Assembly: GCA_026419785.1 (NCBI GenBank)
Contig: JAODTK010005835.1
Coordinates: forward strand, 124,001 to 188,000
DNA: 64,000 bases
From: Sclerodactyla briareus
Lineage: Eukaryota; Echinodermata; Holothuroidea; Dendrochirotida; Sclerodactylidae
Direction of reading: 5' to 3'
The position numbers and the translations under genes were made by a program. The notes below the pieces were generated by a model, which was given only the letters and a program-made list of their open reading frames with translations, ran no database searches and was not told the origin of the DNA. Positions 11,303 to 22,129 of this stretch are shown here, one piece after another; the first letter of the stretch is position 1; each line of letters starts with the position of its first letter.

Positions 11303-14300
11303 ATTGCCAAAACAAAACATCCCTGTCATCCAACCAAGCTATTTCATATTGGATCACCTGTCCCCAACTCCAATATTGAATAGGGAGGAAGCAGGGTTTG
11401 TCCAGCAATTCATCTGTAGTATGTAGGTTCCTGACCATGAGCATGGCTAGATTATAGTCATCTCTCAAAATAGTTATGGGGTTGCTGATGGGAAAGGGCC
11501 AGTATTTAAAAGGAATACATGCAATGTTAGTCTTCAAGTCAACTTTCCCTTGAATATTTTGGAGTGGTAGAAGCCCATCCATGCAGCACGAAAAAAACAA
11601 CACACAAAGTCTTTATGAACAAATGCAGAATTAGCCTTGATGGGTTAATGAAGGCAAAGAATGGAATTGAAATTTGTATATGGAAAGGTTGAACATTAAG
11701 GACAACTGCAGGCTTGAATACAACAGAGGTCAATGGAAAACGGTATCTATAGGGCCAAACCCATTTCAATACCAATGTTCCTATCGGAGTTATTGGCATC
11801 CAAATTTGGGCCATTAGATATAAATTGGGGATATCCGCCATGCGCAATAACGTCTGACGTCAACAGGATAACACAGAAAAAAATCATGTCATGTATTTGA
11901 TAAATTATATATCACAAATTTTTGTTGAATATGTCAACTTTACAGAATTCCTTGTCCCTTCTCCTACCAAAGTAACCATTAATACCTACCAACCCACTCA
12001 GCAATCCTCACCCATAGACTAAATGCTTTTCGAAGTGAAATTAATGTTTGAATAACAATTCGAACAAGAATGTTTGCAGGGCTGTGCAAGGATGACATCA
12101 ATTATTATTGCATGAGGATTGCATTTGATCTTGCGCAATACACAATGCTTCACAATACACAACTTCACATGGCGATAACTCCGTATGGGAAGTCCATGAA
12201 CTTCCGGTTTGGACTGACGCATTCAGTTTTTTTCCAGCTATTAAATAGAAGTCCATGTGTGAATCTCTTGCATTTTGCCCTTAAGTACATTTAAGGTATT
12301 TCCGCAATTTGACCTTTTGCCATGGGAGAAACGTCTCACATGTCCCCTCTGTTACCCAAAGGCAGGAATGCTCACACTTCAACACTGGTTTTTTTTTGGC
12401 ACCAGTTGGAATTGGTGGAGTGTGACCAGGGTAATGTCATACTCTGGGGACTGCTAGGGTGCCCTCCCGGTGTGGTTTGGCTGGGAGTCCCACCTGTGTC
12501 CCCCCCCCTCCCTCCCACCACCCTTCCACGTTCATGACCATATCAGGTTTAGCATCCTCGCATGCATAAGGGTTTACTATATGAGCTCATATTCATCATC
12601 ATTTGAATTTTTCTGTCGATGGAAACCACTGCACATGGGGAGAAACTCAGAGATGCTGCAGAGGCGGTGTGAAAGATGGGCATATCAGCACGTCGGAGTC
12701 ACTTCTTTCCGCCCCATTGTCACGCCGCTACTGGATTCGATCCAAACTCCGTCGAGACTACTCGCTCCAGCTCGTGGCCTACCCCAACCATGGTCAGATT
12801 TACGAGAATACCGATTTCGATACCCCAGAAGGTTAGGTTTGGAAGTTATTGTCCTAGGGTAACTCGTTCATGGATCCTAAGGGTGCTATGTTTACTCGCT
12901 ATGCTCTCGGTGGTCCTCAGGCTGCCGTGAATGCAGTGTCTTATGACCAAAAGAAGGGAACAAATGAGAGACAACCTGGGAGGAGGATGGAACCCCCTAG
13001 TTGACGGTAACAGAAGCAGCAAAGAACCAGCTCCTTGTGAGTGTGTGCTTTTGTATGCGATGGTGCTCATGAAACGTTTCCCTTCACACCCCCCTTTCCC
13101 CCAGTGATTGACTCATGCACGATAGAGACAGCATGACAACTGACTATGTCATGAAGTCAAGCAAGATTTTTAACCCGTAAGAGGATTTGTCCATCGGTCT
13201 ATGCAGATGGGGAACCTAGTAGGCTGTGGTACCTATGTGACACTACATAGTCGTAGCAACTGCTACCCACCTTCCCCCCCCCCCCCCCCCCACCTGTTGC
13301 ATCATAACTCCTCAGACCCTCAAAATAAATTGAAGTAACTGAGCAAAGCATCATGCTATACAACCTCCCGTAACACGCATACGCAACAATGGAATCCCAG
13401 CCGTTGATGTCTTGGAACTATTTCCCTCATTAATGAACTACCTAGAATAGCTAAACTCCCCCCCATCCATTTGTCTGTCAGCATGACTGGACCAGCTTGA
13501 TGCCTGAATATGCCATGGCTCTGCCTGCTTGGATCAACACTGGAGCAACTATCATCGGGGGCTGCTGCCAACCACGCCAAAGGACATCAAAATGTCAGGG
13601 ACCACTGATAGATTCCAAAGAGAAACGTAACAGAAAATGAAATCCTCTGGCATTTTGTAATGACTATATGTGATGGCGGGTGGTAATGGGAACAGGTTTA
13701 AAGCCATAAAGGCCAACGTTTAGATTTAGGGACCACCTTGATAAGATACGGAAGGAAAGACAAATCGCTGGACAATTTTGTATGCTTATGGTGATGGCAG
13801 GGGGAAAGGGCGGGCCACAGTTGAGCCATATTGTGACGTTTCAGATTCACCCTGAAGCTGGAAAGCCTGGTTTTTGGAGATATGATGAATTTTAGTGCCT
13901 ACGTTCAGGCACTGTGGCAACCAGCAGCAGTCAAACTTCGGCCTCGGGGTTGATTTCCCTACCGCGGATGCCCAATGAAACGTATGAAAAAGTGTCTGGC
14001 CCCAACGAGCATCAACCTTCAGCTGGAATGCTGCGCTGCATTTCTTTGCCGTCATCAAGCAAATCGAGCTGATGTTGGCTAGGCCTTAGAGTCCCCAGAA
14101 AATACCCTCTCCCGACACGAGCAAGTGTTTATCATTTGGATACCTTTGGCAGGCTTTGACGATGCCTGGATTGGGTAACAGTATGCATCCTAATAACTGT
14201 GGCTGGATTTTTACATACATATCTATTTGGATCATTGTAGATTATTGTTTTTATTATGTTCTTAAAGATTTTCATTAGGAATTGTTCAGATACGAGGTAT

Positions 14301-15419
14301 ATAGTTTTAATGAGAGGCTATTCCAATATAAATCACTAAACGGCAGACTTTTGGATAACTGTCTGGACATTGTTGCCAAAATTGCTACCAGCAACGAATG
14401 GCAGCCCAGTGATCCTTTGTCATTCCAGCATTGACAAAGATAGTTGCAGTTAACAAACGTCTGCAGTGAGTGATTCACATTGGATTCATCTTTTTGGTGA
14501 ACTATATACCTCATGTTCTATTAATGGTCAATCTAATTCCATCTTGGCCCATGAGGAGGTCTTGTGAGGTACGCATCAGACTCCGGGAGTGGTTTGCCCC
14601 TACCTAGCTTACTAAGATTCGTTTTACCCAACTGTCATGGTACAGTGCCCTTTATTGATTTTTTATGAGTGAACCCACTATAGAAACCTTACACTCTCAA
14701 TGTTTACTGCCCGTATCCAACTACACTCAACAGTTATTTATGGTTACAACTTGCACCTTGGGTTTAAGTTGGGTCAGTCCTTCTGGGTAAGAGTGAAAGG
14801 GCTGATTGGTGTTTTCCAGGTGTGGAACCTGCATAATTCAATCTTCCTTGCAGAGCTCTTGTGATGTACTATGATTTGTGTATTGTCTCTTATTCCTTGA
14901 TGAAGGCAAAAGATCTATTCGCTTCAATGCACTGTTGCGGATGTGTGAGCGTCTCTGTGTGTGGGATACCCTTGTCAGCGCGATATCGAACGTACGCCAG
15001 CAGGTATGAATTCAAATTAGGACAATAGTTGCTCATGTGGAGAGGATGAACCATATTGTTTCAGTGTAGTTCAAGGTCATCAGGTCACGACAGGGTAAAG
15101 TGTGAAAACCTTTCAGCACGATATCTAATGGGATGCGGTATCTATCAAGTTTCATATAGGTATGTTTGGTTTTGCGCAAAGGTGAGTATGAACCCTATTG
15201 TTTTTGATGTCCAATCAAGTCATGAAGGTCCCATAGGGGCGTTTCTTTATCTTGGCAAAGAAAGCTTCACAGCAAAAAGATAAAAAAAGGAAAGGAAAGA
15301 GCAATGTCTCATGGGCAGTGTGTCATCCAGGTATTAACGTCTGGGTGACCTCTTGACCTCACTTGACTTTTTGACGATTTTGGCTTTGGTCCGGGTGGTG
15401 ACACCATTAATTCTAATAT

Positions 15420-15790
15420 CTTAGTTAGGCAACTCAAGCAGAAGACCTAGGAGTAAGAAGTTTATTTCGCAATTCTTATCTATGCAAGTTTTGACAAGTC
15501 CCATGAGGTTATTTGGTGGGCAATGCCCGACTAGGGTGTAGAGGAAAGTCCTTGTCTCTGTTTTTCAGTCTATGTACGAGAATGTTAGAAGTTGTGTTAG
15601 AGTCAATAGCCTCTTTTATTGCTGATTTTGAGGTGGAGGTGGGCGTGCACCAAGGTATGGTGTTGAGCCCCTTCGTGTTCATTCGGTCTTCAAAAGCTTT
15701 GGTCTGTGAATTTAGACCTGGTTGCCCTTGGGATATTCTGTATGCAGATGTCTTGTCTCCTTATGCCGAATGCGTGGGAATTTAAGAATT
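15420..15790 (+). pseudogene. Non-LTR retrotransposon reverse transcriptase remnant (unit 1)
   Basis: A 90-residue frame at 15513-15785 contains ADFEVEVGVHQGMVLSPFVF and further on EFRPGCPWDILYAD. These are RT fingers/palm motifs of non-LTR retrotransposons: the GVxQGxxLSPxLF block and the active-site YADD block. The catalytic YADD is degraded here, with the second Asp replaced in the readable frame. Upstream, 15430-15510 gives fragments consistent with the preceding FxxLYxxM region in shifted frames. Endonuclease and C-terminal parts are not recognised, so this is a short dead fragment. The clade is not assigned. Polymerisation of cDNA at a nicked target would be the role of an intact copy. 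Confidence 0.8.
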
Positions 15791-15949
15791 TGATGGATGG
15801 TTGGAGTGTAAGGACTAAAATGACATAAGAAACTTGAGTTCTGTTTAGAGTACCCTGCTGGGGTCCCTACCGTTAGCTCTGGTACCTGGCCCTGTTCTGT
15901 TTTCAGGAAGGGTGTTTGTAGTAATTCCATTCTCTGCATACTTGTAAGC

Positions 15950-16265
15950 CTAGGTTCACAAGAGGTTTGTGGTGTCCTAGGAGTTGAAACTCTGTTTTAA
16001 ATTTGTTCCAATTTTAAGGTGTAAAACTTGTACAGGGAAGTTATAGTTTTCTTGTAATCAGCCAGAGTCAGTGCCATAGGCAATGATTCCCCTGGATTTA
16101 ATGAGTGTTTACAAAGGTGCACAAGAGGTGTAGTGGTGTCCTAGGAAGTTGAAACTCTGTTTAATTTGTTCAAATTTGGTGTAAAAATTGACAGGAGAAG
16201 TGTAGTTTTCTTTTTAATCAGCCAGAGTCCCCGTGTCCATAGGCAATGATTCCCTTGAGTTAATG
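15950..16265. repeat. About 155-bp direct duplication inside unit 1
   Basis: Two adjacent copies start near 15953 and 16115. They share CACAAGAGG, TGTCCTAGGA.GTTGAAACTC, GGTGTAAAA and CAGCCAGAGTC..AGGCAATGATTCCC. The same pair exists in unit 2 (21010-21330), so it predates the 5-kb duplication. Confidence 0.8.
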
Positions 16266-19200
16266 GAAATTTCTGCTATTTAGTGATATGAATTAGTTGC
16301 AGGGGTGGGGTGGGGTATTCTTGCCAAAAAACATCCCTTGGTCATCCACAAAAAGCTCTTTGCATATTTTGATCACGCTGTCCAACTACAATATTAAGAG
16401 GAATCAGGGTTTGCCCAGCAATTTCATCTGTACTGTAGGTTTCCTAGACCATGAGCATGGCTAGATTATAGTCATCTCTCAAAATAGTTATGGGGTGCTT
16501 ATGGGAAAGTGCCAAGTATTTAAAAGGAATACATGCACTGTTAGTCTTCAAGTCACTTTCCTGAATATTTTGGAGTGGTGAGCATCTGCAGCAACGAAAA
16601 AAACACACACCCAAGGTCATGACAACTGCAGAAAGCCTTGATGGGTAGGAAGGCAAAGAATGGAATTGAAATTTGTAGGGAATAGGTTGAACAGTTAAAG
16701 GACACTGCAGGCTTGAATACAATAAAACATAGGTCATATGAAAAACGGTATCGTATAGGTCCAAACCCCCCATTTCAATACGATGTTCCTATCTGGAGTT
16801 TGGCATCGCAAATTTTGGGCCATTATGCAGAAAAATTAAGGAGAATCCCAATTGCGCATAACGTATGACTCAAACATGGATACCACAGGAAATCATGTCA
16901 TGGTATTTGCTTGTTTCATTTTGTTTGAATCTGTCAACATTTAGCAAAAATTCCGTTGTCCTCTCTAACCACATACATCACCACATACCACACCCTACAA
17001 GCAATCCTCCCCATAGACTAAAATGCTTTTCGAAGTGAAATTAATGTTTGAATACAATAGAAACCAAAGAAATGGGTTTGCAGGCGTGCAAGGATGACAG
17101 TCATTTATTCTTGCATGATGGATGCATTCGATCTTATCGTTAGCGCAATACACATGCTTCACAATACAACAAACTTCAAATGGCGAGAATCACTCCTTAA
17201 TGGGAAGCCTCTGACTTTCCGGTTTGGACTGAACGCATCCAGTTTTTTTTTTCCAGCTATTTAATAATTCCATGTGTGAATCAATCTTGCCATTGCCCTT
17301 TACACGGTCGTTACGGTATTTTTCGCATCAATTTGCCCTTTTGGCCATTGTAAGAAACGTGCTCAATATCCCTCTGTTACCCAAAAGCAGGGAATTGCTC
17401 ACACTTCACACACTGTTTCTTTGGCACACCCAGTTGGGAATTGGGTGGAGTGTGACCCAGGGTAATGTCATACTCTGGGGACTGCTAGGGTGCCCTCCCG
17501 GTGTGGGGGTTTGCGGGATTCCCCACCTTGTGTCCCCCCCCTCCCCCCACCACCCTTCACCCAACGTTCATGACCATATCAGGTTTACATCCTCGCATGC
17601 ATAAGGTTAACTATATGCGCTCATATTTCGAGCAATCATGTTGAAATATTTTTTCTGTAGGATGGACACACATGCACATGGGGAGAAACTCAGAGATGCT
17701 GCTAGGGCGGTGGTTACAGATGGGCAGATCTAGGCACGTCGGAGTCCTCTGTCCCCACCATTGTCACCCGCTACTGGAGTCGATCCAAGCCTCCGTCGAG
17801 ACTACTCGCTCCAGTCTCGGGGCCTCCCCCACAATGGTCCCGATTACGAGAGAGACCGATTTTCGAGTAACACCACACCATGAAGTAGGTTGGAATTATT
17901 GTCCTAGGTAACTCGTTCATGGAAGCCTAATGGTCTATTTTTACCGCTATTCTCCGGTGGCCTCACTGCCGTGATGTCATGTATTAATGAAAAAAAGAGA
18001 AAGGGAACAAACTGAGAGACAACCTGGGAGGAGGATGGAACCCATGTTGACGGTAAGAAGCAGCAAGAACCAGCTCCTGTGGGAGTGTGTGATGTTGTAT
18101 GCTATGGTGCCTCATGAACGTTTCCTTCTCACAACACCGACCCCCTGTCCCCAGTGATTGACTCATTCACGAGAGAAAGCATGAACAACGTGACTATGGT
18201 CATAAGTCAAGCAGATTTTTAAACCCGTAAAGGATTTGTCCCATCGTTCGTATGCAGATGGGGAACCTAGTAGGCTGTGGTACAAGTTACACTACATAGC
18301 GTAGCAGCTGCTAACCCACCTTCCCACCCCCCCCCCCCCACCTGTGCATCATAAACTCCTCAGACTCCTCCAAAAATACTTGAGATAACGAGCAAAGCAT
18401 CAACTAGACAACATCCCGGACACGCATACGTCAACAATGGAATCCCATCCGTTGAAGGTCTTGGAACTATTCCCTCATTATGAACTAGCTCATAGAATAG
18501 CTAACAAACTCCACCCCATTCCATTTGTCTTCAGCATGACTGGAGTACCCCCATCTTGATGCCTAATATCCATGGCTCTGCCTTAATTGGATCAAACTGG
18601 GAGCACTATCATCGGGGCTGCTGCCAGACCAGCCAACGGACATCAAAATTTGTCAGGGACCACCTTGATCAAGATATCCAAAGGAGAAACGTAACAGAAA
18701 ATGAAATCTCTGGCATTTTGTATGACTATGGTGATGGGCGGGTGGTAAGGGTGAAACAGGTTTAAAGACATAAAGCCAACGTTTAGATTTAGGGACCACC
18801 TTATAAGATGACTGAAGTAAAGGACCATAATCGCTGGACTTTGTAAGACCATGGTGATGGGCAGGGGAAAGGGGCTGTCCACCAGGTTTGAAGACAATTG
18901 TTAGTTTAGCTTCACCCTGAAGCTGGAAAGCCTGGTTTTTGGAGATATGATTATATTGTTAGTGGCTACGATCAGGCATGTGGCAACCAGCAAAGTCAGG
19001 TCAAATTCCGTCCCTGGGTTGATTTCCTTTCCTATCCCGCGAGATGCCCCATGAAACGGTAATGAAAGTGTCTGTCCAACGGAGCACAAGCAACCTCAGG
19101 CTGAATGCTTGCCTGCATTTCTTGCCGCAATCATAGCAAATCGAGCTGATGGTGTCTAGGCCGTAGAGGTCCACCAGAACATACCCTCGAACCCTACACG

Positions 19201-20459
19201 AGCAGTTATCAATTTGATACCTGCAGTGCTTTGCGATGTCGTGGTTTGGGTCCTAATGGCTCCTAATACATGTGGGCTGGGATTTACAATAAATTCTATT
19301 TGGCCCATTTAGATCTATTGTTTTATTGATTTCTTAAAGATGTCCTTAGGAATTGTTCAAATCATGAGGTATATAGTTCTGAGAGTCTAGTCCAATATAA
19401 ATCTAACGACTAAACGCAATACATTTTGATAACTGTCCTGTACATTGGTGCCACAATTGCTACCAGCACGAATGGCAAAAGCCCAGTGATCCTTTGTCAT
19501 TCCAGCATTGACAAAGATAGTTGCAGTTAACAAACGTCTGCAAGTGAGTAATCACATTGGATTCACTTTTTTGTGAACTATAATACCTCATTTGCTATTA
19601 ATGGTCCATCTACTATTCCATCTTGCCCATTAGATGTTGTGAGGTACGCATCAGACTCCGGGAGGGGTTGCCCCTACCTAGCTTACTAAGATTCGTTTTA
19701 CCCAACTGCATGGTAACAAGTGCCTTGATTGATTTTTAGGAGTGTAACCACCAATATAGAAACATTACACTCTCAAATGTTAACCTGCAGTACCCACTAC
19801 ACGCAACGTTTATTTAGTGGTGACAACTTGGCACTTGGTTTGAGTTGGTCTCCTTCTGGGTAGATGAAAGGCTGATTGGTGTTTTTCCGGTGTGGAACGG
19901 CATAATTCAATCTTTCCTCTTGCGAGCGCTTGTGATGTACTATGATGTTGTGTATTGTCTCTTATCCTTGATGAAGGCAAAATGAAGCTAGCTTCATGCA
20001 ACTGTGGCTTATTTGTTACGTCTCGTGTGTGTGTGAATCCTTGTCAGCGCTATATCTGCAGAACGCAATCATGTAGAAGTTCAATTAGGCACAATAGTTG
20101 CTCCGATGTGGAAGAGGATTACCATATTTGTTTTTCAGTGTCAGTTCAAGTTCATTCAAGTCACGACAGGTAAAGTGGTGAAAACCTTGCATCACATAGC
20201 TAATGGAAATTCGAGTATCTTATCAAGTCATATTATGTATGTGGTTGCGCCAATGGTGAGTATGAACCCTATGTTTTTGGTGTCAAATCCCAGGTCATAT
20301 TGAGGTCACCATGGGCTTCTTTACTGGCAAGAAATATTCCAAGCAATTTCGAATGGGAAGTTTTGTTCATCAGGTAATTAGCTCTGGTTGACCTTCTTTT
20401 ACCTCATTTGATCTTTTTTTGACTATTTTGGCCTTGTGTCGGGGTGTTACACCATTAAT

Positions 20460-20850
20460 TCTAATTTCTTAGTTAGGCAACTGCAAGAGAATTACTAGAG
20501 TAAGAAGTTGTATCGCATTCATTGATCTGATGAAAGTTTTGACAGAGTCCCATGTGAGGTGAATTGGTGGACAATGCACAGACTAGGTGTAGAGGAAAGG
20601 CCTTTGTTCTCTTTTTTTCAGTTTATTTCCGAGAATGTTAGAAGTTGTGTTAGAGTCAATAGCTCTTTTAGTGCTGATTTTGAGGTGAGGTTGGCCGTGC
20701 ACCACGGTCGGTGTTTGAGCCCCTTCTTTTGTTTTGTTTTTCATTATTGTCTTCAAAGCTTTGTCTCGTGAATGAGACCTGGTTGCCCTTGAGATTCTGT
20801 ATGCAGATGGTCTTGTGCTCCTTATGGAGAATGCCAGTTAGAATTTTACG
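20460..20850 (+). pseudogene. Non-LTR retrotransposon reverse transcriptase remnant (unit 2)
   Basis: Counterpart of 15420-15790. The frame at 20559-20771 reads SSFSADFEVRLAVHHGRCLS, so the GVHQG block of unit 1 is altered to AVHHG. The active-site region at about 20801-20830 translates as YADGLVLL in its best frame, so the second catalytic Asp is again lost but by a different change. Fragments with this distribution of damage are consistent with independent decay of both copies, or with sequence errors. Confidence 0.75.
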
Positions 20851-21009
20851 AATTGGATGAGGTAATGGATTGTAAGGACTAAAAGTGAACATGAAAAAAC
20901 TTGATTCTGGTTTAGTAGCCCTGCTGGGTCCCGACCCTTAGCGCGGTACCACTGGCCCTGTTTCTGTTGCCAGGAAGGGCCATTGTTTGTAGTAATTCAT
21001 TCTCTCAAT

Positions 21010-21330
21010 ACTTTTAGCCACTCGGTTCACAAGATGTGTAAGTGTGTCCTAGGAAGTTTGAACTCTTTTTTAAATTTGTTCAATTTTAGGTGTAAAATTG
21101 TACGGAGAAGTTAGAGTTTCCTTTTATAAATCATGCCATAGTCCAAGGCCATAGGCAAGGCATTCCGTAGTTAATGAGTGTTTACAAGGTTCACTAGAGG
21201 GTGTAGTGTGTCCTATGAAGTTGAAACCTGTTTTAAATTGTTCAAATTTTAGGTAAAATTGTATCAGGTAGAAGTAGATTCTTTTAATATCTAATCAGCC
21301 AGATTCAGTGTCTAAGCCATGATTCCCTGG
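21010..21330. repeat. About 170-bp direct duplication inside unit 2
   Basis: Copies start near 21012 and 21189 and match the pair at 15950-16265. They end with the partly shared CCATAGGCAA and CTAAGCCATGATTCCC blocks. Confidence 0.75.
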
Positions 21331-21390
21331 ATGATGGAAAAGTTCTGCTATTTAGGTGATATGAGTAGTGCAGGGGCTGGGGTGGGGTAA

Positions 21391-22129
21391 GTTCTGTGTC
21401 ACGAATTGGCAAAAGTGTCTAGAAAAAGTTTTGGAGATGTTGTTGCACATTGCTTACTTCTTAGGTATTCTCCTTAGTTCTTATGCATGAGGGGGATTGA
21501 GGAAGTTAGATGGATATTGGGCATGTCCTTCAAAGGACAGAACGTGGTTTGAGAGTTAAGATATTGTTAACCTTACCTAGCGAAATTCACATTTTTGTCC
21601 AGAGCTTGGGTTGAGGTGGTTTTTGGTTCATGTTGAAAGGATAGTTGATAATAGTTGCCTTGGTTGAACGTATCACATGCTATTCCAGTTATGTCCTCTG
21701 TAAAACTACAGCAAGTTGAACCAGCTTTAAACACGATAATTTTATGTTTCGAATTGAATTTGACTGGGTTTGAAAACACGGTGTGTTCAAAAAGTAAACA
21801 CAACTGTGGATGGCAGACTAAAAAACAGTTGAAACCATTACATCCATTTGGGAATTTCAACTGGGTCCGCTGTTTTGTTTTTCCTCCTGGGTGGATAAAG
21901 TCGGGTATTAGGTACACTAAAATGATGCGCTATTTTATTCATGGAATTCGGGGCCCCCCCTAAATTTCATCAATTTTCGGCTTGTGAACACGCTAACCAG
22001 TAGAAGACCAAGTTTACGATTGGTCTCATCTGCTGGGTGTTAGATCACCCATAGTGAATAGATGAGCCCATTGTTTTGGGTGTCTATGTCATTATCTTCA
22101 TGAGTGAGCGGCTTCGAGTCAACTACTTC
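21391..22129. other. Unique segment between unit 2 and the partial third copy
   Basis: This stretch has no counterpart in units 1 or 2. Two overlapping opposite frames of 114 (minus, 21573-21917) and 102 residues (plus, 21655-21963) exist but show no recognisable domain. From about 21960 the degenerate repeat family described at 21960-25760 begins. Confidence 0.5.

Larger units (their letters stand above)
11303..16315 (+). repeat. 5-kb tandem duplication, unit 1
   Basis: The whole stretch aligns with 16316-21390. Shared landmarks include the TATGGGG block at 11470/16490, the poly(C) tract at 13274/18327, the CATTGACAAAGATAGTTGC block at 14430/19507 and the RT fragment near 15510/20550. The junction lies at GGGGTGGGGTGGGG near 16300. 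Differences are mostly 1-nt indels, and gene-length frames are absent. Contents are non-coding apart from the non-LTR RT remnant at 15420-15790. A third partial copy is at 22130-22700. Confidence 0.85.
16316..21390 (+). repeat. 5-kb tandem duplication, unit 2
   Basis: Second copy of 11303-16315 in the same orientation and directly abutting it. The order of landmarks is preserved from end to end. Many frames present in one copy are broken in the other, in both directions, which argues against a functional protein in the unit. The right boundary is at GGGGTGGGGTAAG near 21385, after which the sequences diverge. Confidence 0.85.

Noticed and set aside
12600-12840. Possible Tc1/mariner helix-turn-helix (SARR..RYWIRSK..RRDY) in the 5-kb unit
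   Set aside because: Suggestive only after choosing frames by hand. Unit 2 does not keep the pattern in one frame, and no catalytic DDE domain follows.
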